Shown here: positions 25,509-35,339 of the stretch, in pieces | Numbering within the stretch: the first letter of the stretch is position 1 | Layout of the letters: the number at the start of each line of letters is the position of its first letter | DNA from: Pseudomonadales bacterium | Lineage (GTDB): Bacteria; Pseudomonadota; Gammaproteobacteria; Pseudomonadales; Halieaceae | Length of the DNA: 64,000 nt | Direction: 5' to 3' | NCBI GenBank assembly: GCA_024234735.1 | Contig: JACKNV010000011.1 | Span: 1 to 64,000, forward strand | Position numbers and translations under genes: made by a program | The notes under the pieces: generated by a model | Seen by the model: only the letters and a program-made list of their open reading frames with translations | What the model was told of the DNA's origin: nothing | The model's database searches: none

Positions 25509-26510
25509 ATGAAAAAATACGCGGCATATGGAATCGGCGCAGCGCTGGTGGATACCGAAATCAAGGTAAGCGACCGGGAACTGGCGCAGATGAACGTGGA
25601 CAAGGGCATGATGACCCTGGTTGACGAGGCGCGCCAGGCGGAACTGCTCGCCCACCTGGCGGGCCACCTGGTCAAGGCCAGCCACGCCAGCGGCGGCAGC
25701 GCGGGCAATTCCATGATCGCCACCGCCCAGTTCGGCGCCGCTACCTTCATGTCCTGCAAAGTCGCCAGCGACGCCGACGGCGACATCTACCTGGCCGACC
25801 TGGAGGCCGCCGGGGTGGATCACTGCCTCAACGGCGAACGCGCCGCCGGCACCACCGGCAAGTGCCTGGTACTGATCACCGCCGATGCCGAGCGCAGCAT
25901 GAACACCTTCCTGGGTATCAGCGAGACCCTGTCACCAGCGCAGCTCGACCCGGCCGCCATCGCCGCCTCGCAGTACCTGTACGTGGAGGGCTACCTGGTC
26001 ACCTCGCCCACCGGGCTTGCCGCCGCCGTCGAAGCAGTGGAGATCGCCCGTTCCCGCGGAGTGAAAACGTCCCTGAGTTTTTCCGACCCCGGCATGGTGG
26101 AGTACTTCCGCGAGGGCATGGCCAGCATCGTCGGCGACGGCCTCGACCTGATTTTCTGCAACGAGGCCGAGGCGCTGGGCTGGGGCGAAACCGACAATCT
26201 GGAAGTGGCCATAGAGAAGCTGAAACGCGCCGCCAGGACCTTCGTCATCACCCGCGGCGCCGAGGGTGCCCTGACCTACGACGGCGAGGCACTGGTCGAG
26301 ATCCCGCCGCACCGGGTGCACGCCGTGGACAGCAACGGCGCCGGGGACATGTTTGCCGGGGCCTTCCTGTACGCCCTCAACCGGGGCGAGGACTTCCCTA
26401 CCGCCGGCCGTTTCGCCAGTCTCGCCGCCGGCCGCATCGTCGCCAACTACGGGCCGCGCCTGCCGGCGGCGGACTATCCCGCCTTGCGCGCTGAATTTTT
26501 CGGGGACTGA
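25509..26510 (+). CDS. PfkB-family carbohydrate/nucleoside kinase (adenosine kinase-like)
   Basis: Cytoplasmic 333-residue ribokinase-fold kinase. N-terminal ASGGSAGNSMIATAQFG is the substrate-side PfkB signature, and DSNGAGDMFAGAFLYALNRG is the second signature with the catalytic Asp and anion hole. Close relatives in marine gammaproteobacteria are annotated as adenosine kinases, but substrate choice cannot be read from the sequence alone. Single gene, convergent with polB. Confidence 0.85.
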   Translation: MKKYAAYGIGAALVDTEIKVSDRELAQMNVDKGMMTLVDEARQAELLAHLAGHLVKASHASGGSAGNSMIATAQFGAATFMSCKVASDADGDIYLADLEAAGVDHCLNGERAAGTTGKCLVLITADAERSMNTFLGISETLSPAQLDPAAIAASQYLYVEGYLVTSPTGLAAAVEAVEIARSRGVKTSLSFSDPGMVEYFREGMASIVGDGLDLIFCNEAEALGWGETDNLEVAIEKLKRAARTFVITRGAEGALTYDGEALVEIPPHRVHAVDSNGAGDMFAGAFLYALNRGEDFPTAGRFASLAAGRIVANYGPRLPAADYPALRAEFFGD

Positions 26511-26536
26511 ACAAACCCGGCGCACCGCCGCGGTAT

Positions 26537-28891
26537 TCAGAACAGGTCGATCTGGCGGTCGACCAGCGCGCGAAAGGAGCTGCCGAGCAGGCCCAGGATG
26601 CCATCGGCGACCGGCTGCAACTGGCGGTCCACATAGTGCTGGTAGTCCAGCGGCGCCACCGACCCCGCCACCGGTTCGGCCCCGGCCGTGGTGATCACGT
26701 ACTCCACCCAGCCGCCCCGGGCGGGCACCGACAGGCCCCGCTCGGCACACAGGCGGGCCGCCTGCACATGGGGAGGCACGTTGCGCTGGTACTCGTCCAG
26801 CCGCCGCCGCAGGCGCTTGCGGTACACCAGCCGGTCGTCGTGGCGACCCGCCAGCACCTCGGCAGTCAGCTGCCTGACATAGTCCTCGTAGGGTTCCTGC
26901 ATGAACACCCGGCGGTACAATTCCTCCTGAAAATCCCGGGCCAGCCGGGTCCAGTCGGTGCGTACGTTCTCCAGGCCCTTGAACACCAGGCGGTCACCCT
27001 GCTGGCCGGCGACGATCCCCGCATAGCGCTTCTTGCTGCCCTTGTCGGAACCGCGCACGGTGGGCATCAGGAAGCGCTTGAAGTGGGTCTCGAATTCCAG
27101 CTCCAGCACGCTCTCCAGCCGATACTCGTCGCGCACCGTGGTGCGCCACCAGCGATTCAGGTCGGCCTGTAACTGGCGCCCGGCCGCAACGGCCTGGGCG
27201 TCACTGTCGGCTTCATGAATCCACACGAACACCGAGTCGGTGTCGCCGTAGATCACCCGGTGGCCGGCCGCCTCGATCCGCTCCCGGGTGCGCTGCAGTA
27301 TCTCGTGCCCGCGACGGGTAATGGAACTGGCCAGGCGGGCATCGAAGAACCGGCAACCGGGGCTGCCCAGCACCCCGTAGAAGCTGTTCATGATGATCTT
27401 GATAGCCTGGGACAGGGGCGCGTCCCCCTGCTGCCGCGCCTGGTCGCGCAACTGCCACAGTTGCTGGATCAACTGCGGCAGGATATGCCCGTGGCGGGCA
27501 AAGCGGGCACCGAGGAAGCCCGGCACCGTCTCGCGCTCGGCCAGTTCGCCACTCATCCCCAGGGCCAGGCCCAGGGGGTCGATGCAAAAAGTGCGGATGA
27601 TACTCGGGTACAGGCTCTTGAAATCCAGTACCAGTACGTGATCGTACAGCCCTGGAACGGAATCGAGCACGAAGCCCCCGGGGCTGGCGGTGTGGTCGCT
27701 GCTGGCATTGGGCGCGACATAACCGCTGCGGTGCAGCCGCGGCAGGTAGAGATTGTCGAAGGAGGCCACCGAGCCCCCCATGCGGTCGAGGTTCAACCCG
27801 GTCATCGCCGTGCGCGCCACCGCGAAGTCGAGCAGCGCGGTGGTGGCGAATATCCGCGACACCAGCTCGCAGTCCTTCAGGTTGTAGCGCGCCAGGGCCG
27901 CCTTGTCGTGGTGAAACAGTTCGCCGATCTCCCGGCCCCGCCCGCTCCCGGAGAGCAGCTTGCCCTCCCCCAGCAGTTCCCGGGCGACATTCTCCAGCGA
28001 GAAACTCTCGAAGCGGTAGAAGGCCGCCCGCAGCAACTCGATACCGTCGAGGATTACCCTGCCGGGGCACTGGGCGATGCGCCGCTCGCCGTCCTCGTCC
28101 AGTTGGCGCCAGTGCACCGAACGCCGGTCGCGCCCCAGCACCAGGCGACGCCCCAGCTGGTCGGCCAACCGCTGCAGGTACCAGATATCGAAGTTCACCA
28201 CGTTCCAGCCGATCAGCACATCGGGGTCATAGCCGGCCAGCCAGTCGCTGAAGGCCTGCAATACGGCCTCCTGGTCGGGGTGACTCTCGACACAATCGCC
28301 GGCGACCCCGGCACCCACCATGAACACCCGCCGCACCTCGTCGCCGCCGTCGACCCCGTGCGCGGCGATGGAATACAGCTGCAGGCCCTCCATGGCGGTT
28401 TCGATATCGATGGATGCCACCCGCAGGGTCGGGCGATAATCGCCCGACTTGATGGCGGGATTCTCCGCGAGCAGGAAACTTCCCATCGGCCGCAGTTCGC
28501 CGTGCAACTCGGCCGAGCCGGCTATAAATCGCTCCATCAGGTAGCGCTCCGCCGGGTTGATGTCCGCTTCCAGCGGTTCCATACCGCGCTCGCGCAGGCT
28601 GTCCGCCAGGCGCCGCGCCCGGCGGTGGCTGCTGCAATACACCGCCGCCACCGGCTCCCCGCCGAAGCTGCGCAGGGGCAATGGCCGGCACTCGACACCC
28701 TGTTCGCCCGCCAGCAGCGCCCGGGCCCGGTCCAGCTCGGCCTCGCGCAGGAAGAACACGCTGCGCTCACCGCGCACCAACGCGCACAGGGGGCCGGCGG
28801 CGGTGGCGAACCAGAACTCCAGTTCCACCCCGTCCGGTGCGTCGCGCCAGTTGCGGGTAAGAAGAAATCCGTGGACGCTTTGTGCTGTCAT
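26537..28891 (-). CDS. polB: DNA polymerase II (family B)
   Basis: SOS-type replicative repair polymerase of 784 residues, the same size as E. coli Pol II (783). The exonuclease domain has SIDIETAMEGLQLYSIA and GWNVVNFDIWYLQ. Polymerase motif A is LDFKSLYPSIIRTF, motif B is KIIMNSFYGVLGSPGCRF and motif C is YGDTDSVFVW. All catalytic aspartates are present, so it should be active in both functions. I see no clear LexA box in the short upstream gap. Confidence 0.95.
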   Translation of the reverse strand: MTAQSVHGFLLTRNWRDAPDGVELEFWFATAAGPLCALVRGERSVFFLREAELDRARALLAGEQGVECRPLPLRSFGGEPVAAVYCSSHRRARRLADSLRERGMEPLEADINPAERYLMERFIAGSAELHGELRPMGSFLLAENPAIKSGDYRPTLRVASIDIETAMEGLQLYSIAAHGVDGGDEVRRVFMVGAGVAGDCVESHPDQEAVLQAFSDWLAGYDPDVLIGWNVVNFDIWYLQRLADQLGRRLVLGRDRRSVHWRQLDEDGERRIAQCPGRVILDGIELLRAAFYRFESFSLENVARELLGEGKLLSGSGRGREIGELFHHDKAALARYNLKDCELVSRIFATTALLDFAVARTAMTGLNLDRMGGSVASFDNLYLPRLHRSGYVAPNASSDHTASPGGFVLDSVPGLYDHVLVLDFKSLYPSIIRTFCIDPLGLALGMSGELAERETVPGFLGARFARHGHILPQLIQQLWQLRDQARQQGDAPLSQAIKIIMNSFYGVLGSPGCRFFDARLASSITRRGHEILQRTRERIEAAGHRVIYGDTDSVFVWIHEADSDAQAVAAGRQLQADLNRWWRTTVRDEYRLESVLELEFETHFKRFLMPTVRGSDKGSKKRYAGIVAGQQGDRLVFKGLENVRTDWTRLARDFQEELYRRVFMQEPYEDYVRQLTAEVLAGRHDDRLVYRKRLRRRLDEYQRNVPPHVQAARLCAERGLSVPARGGWVEYVITTAGAEPVAGSVAPLDYQHYVDRQLQPVADGILGLLGSSFRALVDRQIDLF

Positions 28892-28984
28892 GAGGGCCGG
28901 CAGATTGACAATGGGGCTGGGCTTGGGGGCTTCTCTGGCTTAAGCTACAGGGCGCATTTCCCGTTTCGCTCAACAGGTAGATCA

Positions 28985-29329
28985 ATGGACAAGCCCGTCA
29001 TCAAGCAGGACCCCTTATACCAGCTGCTTCGCAACGAGGACATCAAGGGTTTCAACGAGCAGCGCGACAAGCTCGATACCAGCGAGCTGGCCAGTGGCGA
29101 TTACCGCGGCCGCGACCTGCGCAACATGAACGCCCGCGGCCTGGACTTTCGCAATTCCTATTTCCGCAACGCCGACCTCAGCGGCATCGACTTTCGCGAA
29201 ACCAACCTGGAGGGAGCCAGCCTGCTGGACGCCAAGCTCTCGGGCACCTACTTCCCCGAGGCCCTGAGCGCCGCCGAAATTCGCCTCTCGCTGGATACCG
29301 GCACCCGCCTGCGCTACACCAGGGGCTAA
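28985..29329 (+). CDS. Small pentapeptide-repeat protein
   Basis: A 114-residue soluble protein with about eight pentapeptide repeats of the A(D/N)Lxx type between residues 38 and 85 (YRGRDLRNMNARGLDFRNSY, then ADLSGIDFRETNLEGASLLD), predicted to form a short right-handed quadrilateral beta-helix. The N-terminal segment is charged. Function unknown: the array is short for a gyrase-protecting Qnr/MfpA protein, which needs about 200 residues. The last four bases overlap the stop of the convergent DUF2333 gene. Confidence 0.85.
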   Translation: MDKPVIKQDPLYQLLRNEDIKGFNEQRDKLDTSELASGDYRGRDLRNMNARGLDFRNSYFRNADLSGIDFRETNLEGASLLDAKLSGTYFPEALSAAEIRLSLDTGTRLRYTRG

Positions 29330-30381
29330 CCCTGGGACAACAGGTCGCGCAGGTCGATGATCGCCGCGTTGGCCCGACTGATGTAGGACGCCATCACCAG
29401 GGAGTGGTTGGCCAGCAGGCCGAAACCGCTGCCGTTCAGGATCATCGGGCTCCACACGGTCTCCTGGGTACCCTCCAGTTCGCGGATGATCTGTTGCAGA
29501 CTCACCTGGGCATTCTTCTTGCGCAGTACCTCGGCGAAGTCCACCTCGACGGCCTTGAGAAACTGGATCAGCGCCCAGGCCGACCCGCGGGCCTCGTAGA
29601 AGACATCGTCGATTTCCAACCAGGGCGTGGTGACGTCAAGCTCCTGCGGTTTTGCGGTGGACTGGGTGGCGCCCACCTCCCCCGCCAGGTCGGTATTGAT
29701 GCGGCGCTTGCCGACACTGGCGCTGAGGCGCTGGGACAGGCTGCCCAGGCGCGTGTTGACCATGCCCATCCAGGTGCGCAGATTGTCGGCCCGGGCGTAG
29801 AACTGCGCCTCGGGTGACTGCTCGTCCGACAAGCGGTCGAAATAGCGGTGTATGTACTTCAGGCCATCGCGGTACTCGGACTCCGAGGCGGGCAGCGCCC
29901 AGCTGTTGGAGTCGAAATTCAGGCGCGGCTCGGCCTGCACCAGGTCCACGTCCTCGGTGGACTGCGACTGGGAGCGGCTGAAGTTTTCCCGCATGGCTCG
30001 CGCCAGGTCGCGCGACTGCACCAGCACCCCGTACTCCCAGTTGGGCATGTCGTCCAGCCACACGCCAGGTGGGAACACATCGTTGTGGGTAAAGCCGCCG
30101 GGCTTGGTCAGCAAGGTGTCCACCACCCCCATCAGGGCCGCGGTGGTGACCGAGCCGGTGACCACCTCGCCGCCGCCCTCGGCGGCATAGGCCGCCGCCC
30201 TGGCGCGCACGTCAAAGGGTGCCGGGGCGATGCTCCAGTACATCCCCAGCGCGATCACGACCACCAGATAGATACCTACCAGGATCACCAGCGCCCTGCT
30301 CCAGCCGCTCCCCGGCAGGCGCCCCGCTACGCCGTCGCGGTAGTCTGCCGCGGCGTCTTTAACCGTGTTGAAGTCACTCAT
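29326..30381 (-). CDS. DUF2333 family inner-membrane protein
   Basis: Unknown function. The 351-residue product has one membrane helix (about residues 28-50, ALVILVGIYLVVVIALGMYW) and a large predicted periplasmic helical domain. Characteristic phrases are PGGFTHNDVFPPGVWLDD and PWLEIDDVFYEARGSAWAL. It lies 12 bp downstream of the copper chaperone gene on the same strand, so the two may share a transcript. Confidence 0.82.
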   Translation of the reverse strand: MSDFNTVKDAAADYRDGVAGRLPGSGWSRALVILVGIYLVVVIALGMYWSIAPAPFDVRARAAAYAAEGGGEVVTGSVTTAALMGVVDTLLTKPGGFTHNDVFPPGVWLDDMPNWEYGVLVQSRDLARAMRENFSRSQSQSTEDVDLVQAEPRLNFDSNSWALPASESEYRDGLKYIHRYFDRLSDEQSPEAQFYARADNLRTWMGMVNTRLGSLSQRLSASVGKRRINTDLAGEVGATQSTAKPQELDVTTPWLEIDDVFYEARGSAWALIQFLKAVEVDFAEVLRKKNAQVSLQQIIRELEGTQETVWSPMILNGSGFGLLANHSLVMASYISRANAAIIDLRDLLSQG

Positions 30382-30393
30382 ATCGATATCCTG

Positions 30394-30861
30394 TCAAGGG
30401 TGGTGATGTTCATGGCCGGACGGTTCGGCATCCCTGCGTACCAGGGCGCTGAAACAGGTCTGCTCCCCCGACGCCAGTTGCAGGCACAGCGACACCTGCT
30501 CTCCCGCGACCGGCATGCGCTGCAGCTCGAGCAGCATCAGGTGGGTTCCTCCGGGCGCCAGCTCCAGGCGCTGGCCCGGCGCCAGTTCCAGCTGCTGTAA
30601 CTGCACCATCCGCTGGTAACCGTCCACCTCGCGGGTGGTGTGGAATTCGACCCGCGCGGCGATGTCGCTGCTGGCGCCGACCACGCGCACCGGCGCCTGG
30701 CCGGGATTGGCGATGACCAGGTACGCAGCCGTGTTCGCCTGGCTGGGGGGCAGGGCTCGCACCCAGGCCTCGCTGACCGTCACGCCGGGGCCATCGGCGG
30801 CTGCGGCGGTGACCGCGGCCAGGATCGACCCCAGGGCCGCCAGTGTCCGGAAAATGTTCAA
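30394..30861 (-). CDS. Periplasmic copper chaperone PCu(A)C
   Basis: Delivers Cu(I) to cytochrome oxidase in the periplasm. The 155-residue product has a signal peptide cleaved near AAAADG and the DUF461 copper site: H in VEFHTTREVDGYQRMVQL (His and Met) and HLM in GGTHLMLLEL. It ends with a His-rich tail (HEHHHP). Two extra cysteines (LCLQLASGEQTCF) are unusual and could pair. The divergent neighbour dsbD supplies periplasmic reducing power, which is consistent with copper-site maturation. Confidence 0.92.
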   Translation of the reverse strand: MNIFRTLAALGSILAAVTAAAADGPGVTVSEAWVRALPPSQANTAAYLVIANPGQAPVRVVGASSDIAARVEFHTTREVDGYQRMVQLQQLELAPGQRLELAPGGTHLMLLELQRMPVAGEQVSLCLQLASGEQTCFSALVRRDAEPSGHEHHHP

Positions 30862-31030
30862 AAACTGTCCTCCTGTGCGGAACCCGTGCCGCCCGCGATA
30901 CGTCCTAGTACTATAACACTGTCACCTTTACTGGTGGCGGTTGATTGGGCGCGGGCCGCGAGGCTGTTACAATCGCGCGCCGGAAACAACCACCGCAACA
31001 GCGGGTCACCCGACAGTACGAGGACGATGC

Positions 31031-32770
31031 ATGCGCGCCCTGCTCGCGAGCCTGATGCTAACCATGGCCTGCCTGGCCAGCGCCCAGAGCGCCGGGAACC
31101 CGTTCGGCGCAAGCGCGAACCAGCCGCAATTCCTGCCGGTGGAGGAGGCCTACCAGTTGGCCGTCGAAGTGCAGGATGACGGCAACCTGCACGCCTACTG
31201 GCAGATCGCGGACGCCTACTACCTGTACCAGCACAGTTTCAAGTTCCGCCTGGAGGCAGCCGGCGAAAGTATCCCCCTGGGCGTCGATTACCCCCCGGCC
31301 CTGGAGCGGGAGGACGAATTCTTTGGCCAGGTGCGGGTCTACTACGACCAGGCGGATATTCTGCTGATACCAGAACAGGTGCCGCGCCAGGCGGTGCTCA
31401 GGGTCGGCTCCCAGGGCTGCGCCGACGCGGGCCTGTGCTACCCGCCCCAGACCCAGTACTTCGCGGTGGATTTCACCACCGGCAGTGCCACCGCGATCCC
31501 GCCCCCAGAGGCGCGCCCGGCAAGCGATTCGGCCGCCGCAGCGACCGCTACGAGGGTCACCACGCTGCTCTACATGCTGCTGCTGGCTTTCGGCGGCGGC
31601 GCCATCCTCAACCTGATGCCCTGCGTATTTCCCATCCTGTCGCTGAAAGTGCTGGGGTTTACCCACAGCAGCGAGCACCAGCGACATCTGCACAGCTGGG
31701 TCTACGCGGCCGGGGTGGTGGCCAGCTTCGTGCTGGTGGCAGCCCTGCTGATCGCCCTGCAACAGGCCGGCAGGGCCGTCGGCTGGGGTTTCCAGCTGCA
31801 ATCACCGGGTTTCGTCATCGCCCTGGCCTACCTGTTCGTGGCCATGGGCCTGTCCCTGTCGGGGCTGGTGGACTTCGGCGCCGGCATCATGGGCGCCGGT
31901 AGCGACCTGGCCAATCGCGGCGGGCTCAGCGGCAGTTTCTTCACCGGGGTGCTGGCGGTGGTGGTGGCCAGTCCCTGCACCGCACCCCTGATGGGAACGG
32001 CCCTGGGCTTCGCCATCACCCAGCCGCCGGCGATCGCGCTGCTGGTTTTCGCCGCCCTGGGCGCGGGCATGGCTGCCCCCCTGCTGGTGCTGGGTTACAG
32101 CACCATGGCGCGGCGCCTGATGCCGCGCCCCGGCCCGTGGATGGAAACCCTCAAGCAACTGCTGGCCTTTCCCCTCTACGGCACCGCCATCTGGCTGCTG
32201 TGGGTTGCCGGGCGCCAGACCGGGGTCAATACCATGACAGCGGCGCTGGCGGGGGCCCTGGCGCTGACCCTGGGGTTGTGGCTGTGGCGGCGCGGCAGGT
32301 GGGGCAAGGCCACCGCCGTGGCCTGCATGGCCGCGGCCATCGGCCTCGGCTCCTGGCGCTCCCTGGATGAACACGGCCCGCAGGCCAGCCAGCTCAGCGG
32401 CGGCCGCCTGCCCTGGTCGCAGCAGGCCGTGGCCGAATTGCGCGCCGCCGGCACACCGGTGTTCGTGGATGTCACGGCCGACTGGTGCATCACCTGCCTG
32501 GCGAACGAGTCCGCCGTTCTGCTGACCGAGGACATGAGCGCGGCCTTCGCCGCCCACGGGGTGGCCTACCTGGTGGCGGACTGGACCAATTACGATGCCG
32601 ACATCGCCGCCCTGCTGCGTCGGCACCGGCGCACGGGCATCCCCCTGTACCTGATGTATCCCGCCGACCCGGCGGCCGAGCCGCTGCTGCTGCCGCAAAT
32701 CCTGACGCCTGGCGCGGTCCTGGAGGCGCTGCGCGCGGTGGCCCCCGGCCCGGACATCGCCGCCCACTGA
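31031..32770 (+). CDS. dsbD: Thiol:disulfide interchange protein DsbD
   Basis: Carries electrons from cytoplasmic thioredoxin to periplasmic DsbC, CcmG and similar proteins. The 579-residue product has a signal peptide, an N-terminal DsbD-alpha domain with the cysteine pair in GCADAGLCYPP, eight membrane helices carrying the two central cysteines (LMPCVFPIL and SPCTAPLMG), and a C-terminal thioredoxin domain with C486-x-x-C489 (DWCITCLANE). ATG 31031 was chosen with GAGGA upstream. The longer frame adds 30 residues without a signal. Confidence 0.95.
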   Translation: MRALLASLMLTMACLASAQSAGNPFGASANQPQFLPVEEAYQLAVEVQDDGNLHAYWQIADAYYLYQHSFKFRLEAAGESIPLGVDYPPALEREDEFFGQVRVYYDQADILLIPEQVPRQAVLRVGSQGCADAGLCYPPQTQYFAVDFTTGSATAIPPPEARPASDSAAAATATRVTTLLYMLLLAFGGGAILNLMPCVFPILSLKVLGFTHSSEHQRHLHSWVYAAGVVASFVLVAALLIALQQAGRAVGWGFQLQSPGFVIALAYLFVAMGLSLSGLVDFGAGIMGAGSDLANRGGLSGSFFTGVLAVVVASPCTAPLMGTALGFAITQPPAIALLVFAALGAGMAAPLLVLGYSTMARRLMPRPGPWMETLKQLLAFPLYGTAIWLLWVAGRQTGVNTMTAALAGALALTLGLWLWRRGRWGKATAVACMAAAIGLGSWRSLDEHGPQASQLSGGRLPWSQQAVAELRAAGTPVFVDVTADWCITCLANESAVLLTEDMSAAFAAHGVAYLVADWTNYDADIAALLRRHRRTGIPLYLMYPADPAAEPLLLPQILTPGAVLEALRAVAPGPDIAAH

Positions 32771-32780
32771 AACGCTTGCG

Positions 32781-32805
32781 GCAGTGTTGACAGGGCTCAC
32801 ACTGC
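32781..32805 (+). terminator. Hairpin downstream of dsbD
   Basis: GCAGTGT (32781-32787) and ACACTGC (32799-32805) form a perfect 7-bp stem with an 11-nt loop, just after the dsbD stop. It is followed by an A-rich rather than T-rich stretch, so it is at best a weak or Rho-assisted terminator. The rest of the 174-bp gap before aroQ holds no clear promoter. Confidence 0.35.
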
Positions 32806-32944
32806 AAACAAAGAAAACCAGCTAACTCCGGCAATCAAGGCGCTAAAAGACGGTAAAACTACACCACTTTGCAAATTTCGTGGACAGCGCAGGCAATATG
32901 CTCCACACTCTGGCGCGACACCCTGAAGTGGATTGCCCGGCGTT

Positions 32945-33394
32945 ATGGCCACCATTCTCGTACTGCACGGCCCCAACCTGAACCTGCTCGGCGGGCGCGA
33001 GCCGGCTATCTACGGCCACACCACCCTGGCGGATATCAACCTGCAGCTGGAAACCCTGGCAAAAAGCCACGGCCACCACCTGCTGCACATGCAGAGCAAT
33101 GCGGAGTACGAGCTGGTGGAGCGGGTACAGGAGGCCGGTCGCGAGGGGGTCAACTTCATCCTGATCAACCCGGCGGCCTTCACCCACACCAGCATCGCCC
33201 TGCGCGACGCCCTGGCCGGCGTGGGCATCCCCTTCATCGAGATTCACCTGTCCAACGTCCACGCCCGGGAATCCTTTCGCCATTTTTCCTATTTTTCCGA
33301 CCTGGCCCAGGGGGTGATCTGCGGCCTGGGTGCGCAGGGGTACGAACTGGCCCTGCTGGCCGCCCTGCGGCAATTGCAACAGGCAGACAACTGA
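32945..33394 (+). CDS. aroQ: Type II 3-dehydroquinate dehydratase
   Basis: Third step of the shikimate pathway. The 149-residue product has the signature TILVLHGPNLNLLGGREPAI at the start, NPAAFTHTSIALRDAL in the middle and EIHLSNVHARESFRHFS with the catalytic His. ATG 32945 has no good ribosome site. The in-frame TTG at 32933 is a possible alternative. First gene of the conserved aroQ-accB-accC run. Confidence 0.96.
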   Translation: MATILVLHGPNLNLLGGREPAIYGHTTLADINLQLETLAKSHGHHLLHMQSNAEYELVERVQEAGREGVNFILINPAAFTHTSIALRDALAGVGIPFIEIHLSNVHARESFRHFSYFSDLAQGVICGLGAQGYELALLAALRQLQQADN

Positions 33395-33429
33395 CCATAA
33401 TCAACCGCCAACCGAGAGACTGAATAGCC

Positions 33430-33903
33430 ATGGACATTCGCAAGGTTAAAAAACTGATCGAGTTACTCGAAGAGTCCAACATCAACGAGATTGAGATCAA
33501 GGAGGGAGAGGAGTCGGTGCGCATCAGCCGCAACGGCGCCCAGGCCGCCGCTCCCGGTACCGGGTTCGCGCCGGTACAGTACGCGGCGCCTCCACCGCCC
33601 CCGGCTGCCGCGCCCGCGCCTGTTGCGGCGGCACCCGCCGCGGAGACGCCTGCGGCCCCCGCCGCCAGCGGCCACCTGGTGCATTCCCCCATGGTGGGCA
33701 CCTTTTACCGCTCTCCCTCGCCCACCTCCCCGGCCTTCGTGGAAGTGGGCAGCACGGTCAAGGTGGGCGACGTGATCTGCATCGTCGAGGCGATGAAGAT
33801 GATGAACCAGATCGAGGCCGACAAGGCCGGCACCATCGAGGCGATCCTGGTCGAGAACGGCGAGCCGGTCGAGTTCGACCAGCCTCTGTTCTCCATCGCC
33901 TGA
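33430..33903 (+). CDS. accB: Biotin carboxyl carrier protein of acetyl-CoA carboxylase
   Basis: Carries the biotin that shuttles CO2 to acetyl-CoA in fatty-acid synthesis. The 157-residue product has an N-terminal helical part, a Pro/Ala linker (about residues 45-80) and a biotinyl domain with the biotin lysine K123 in VEAMKMMNQI. It is 35 bp after aroQ and 46 bp before accC. Confidence 0.97.
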   Translation: MDIRKVKKLIELLEESNINEIEIKEGEESVRISRNGAQAAAPGTGFAPVQYAAPPPPPAAAPAPVAAAPAAETPAAPAASGHLVHSPMVGTFYRSPSPTSPAFVEVGSTVKVGDVICIVEAMKMMNQIEADKAGTIEAILVENGEPVEFDQPLFSIA

Positions 33904-33949
33904 CCGCCCTCGCGGCGGCCGGCCCAGCGATCACCCGGAGGATCACAAA

Positions 33950-35296
33950 ATGCCCACCCTGGACAAAGTCCTCATCGCCAACCGCGGTGAGATAGCACTG
34001 CGGATACTCCGCGCCTGCAAGGAGCTGGAGATACGCACCATCGCGGTGTACTCCAAGGCGGATCGCGAGCTCATGCACGTGCGCCTGGCGGACGAATCGG
34101 TGTGCATCGGCCCGCCGTCCTCCAAGGACAGCTACCTGAATGTGCCAGCGATCATCAGCGCCGCCGAGGTCACCAACGCCACCGCCATCCACCCCGGCTA
34201 CGGCTTCCTGGCGGAGAATGCCGACTTCGCCGAGCAGGTGGAAAAAAGCGGCTATGTCTTCATTGGCCCCACCGCGGATACCATTCGCCTGATGGGCGAC
34301 AAGGTATCCGCCATCGAGTGCATGAAAAAGGCCGGGGTGCCCACCGTCCCAGGTTCCGATGGCCCGCTCACCGACGACAGTGAACGCACCCTGGAAATAG
34401 CCCGCCGCATCGGCTACCCGGTAATCGTCAAGGCCGCGGCCGGGGGCGGCGGCAAGGGCATGCGCGTGGTACACAACGAGGCGGCCCTGCTCGCCTCGGT
34501 GCAGATTACCCAGACCGAGGCCGGTGCCGCTTTCGGTTCGGATGTGGTGTACCTGGAAAAATACCTGCAGAAGCCCCGCCATGTCGAAATCCAGGTGCTC
34601 GCGGACGGCCAGGGCAATGCCATCCACCTGGGCGACCGCGACTGCTCCCTGCAGCGCCGCCACCAGAAGGTGCTGGAAGAGGCCCCGGCGCCCGGTATCC
34701 CCGACGACATCCGCAACCAGGTGGCCGAAGCCTGCGTCAACGCCTGCATCGAGATCGGCTACCGCGGCGCCGGCACCTTCGAGTTCCTCTATGAGGACGG
34801 CGGCTTCTACTTCATCGAGATGAACACCCGGGTGCAGGTCGAGCACCCGGTGACCGAGATGATCACCGGCATCGACATCGTCAAGGAGCAGCTGCGCATC
34901 GCCAGCGGCCTGCCGCTGTCTATCAGCCAGCAGGACGTGGTCTTCACCGGGCACGCCTTCGAATGCCGGATCAACGCCGAGGACCCCAAGTCCTTCCTGC
35001 CGTCGCCCGGCAAAGTTACCACCTTCCACCCGCCCGGCGGCCCCGGCATCCGGGTGGACTCCCACCTGTACGACGGTTACACGGTGCCCCCCTTCTACGA
35101 TTCCCTGATCGGCAAGATCATCAGCTATGGCGAGAACCGGCAGGTCGCCCTGGCACGCATGCGCCAGGCCCTGGAGGAGTTGGTGGTGGAAGGTATTCGC
35201 ACCAATGCACCACTGCACCGCGACCTGGTGCGCGATCGCGCCTTCGCCGCCGGCGGTGTCAGCATCCACTACCTGGAAAGCAAGCTGGAAGAGTGA
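33950..35296 (+). CDS. accC: Biotin carboxylase subunit of acetyl-CoA carboxylase
   Basis: ATP-grasp enzyme that carboxylates biotin on AccB. The 448-residue product has KVLIANRGEIALRILRACKE at the start, the Gly-rich ATP loop AAAGGGGKGMRVV, and FIEMNTRVQVEHPVTEMITG, which carries the Mg2+ and bicarbonate residues. Length matches E. coli AccC. A strong GGAGGATCAC ribosome site precedes the ATG. Confidence 0.97.
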   Translation: MPTLDKVLIANRGEIALRILRACKELEIRTIAVYSKADRELMHVRLADESVCIGPPSSKDSYLNVPAIISAAEVTNATAIHPGYGFLAENADFAEQVEKSGYVFIGPTADTIRLMGDKVSAIECMKKAGVPTVPGSDGPLTDDSERTLEIARRIGYPVIVKAAAGGGGKGMRVVHNEAALLASVQITQTEAGAAFGSDVVYLEKYLQKPRHVEIQVLADGQGNAIHLGDRDCSLQRRHQKVLEEAPAPGIPDDIRNQVAEACVNACIEIGYRGAGTFEFLYEDGGFYFIEMNTRVQVEHPVTEMITGIDIVKEQLRIASGLPLSISQQDVVFTGHAFECRINAEDPKSFLPSPGKVTTFHPPGGPGIRVDSHLYDGYTVPPFYDSLIGKIISYGENRQVALARMRQALEELVVEGIRTNAPLHRDLVRDRAFAAGGVSIHYLESKLEE

Positions 35297-35339
35297 GCGC
35301 AGTGCTCTGCCATCTGCCGGCCGCCGCCCGGCCCCGCCC

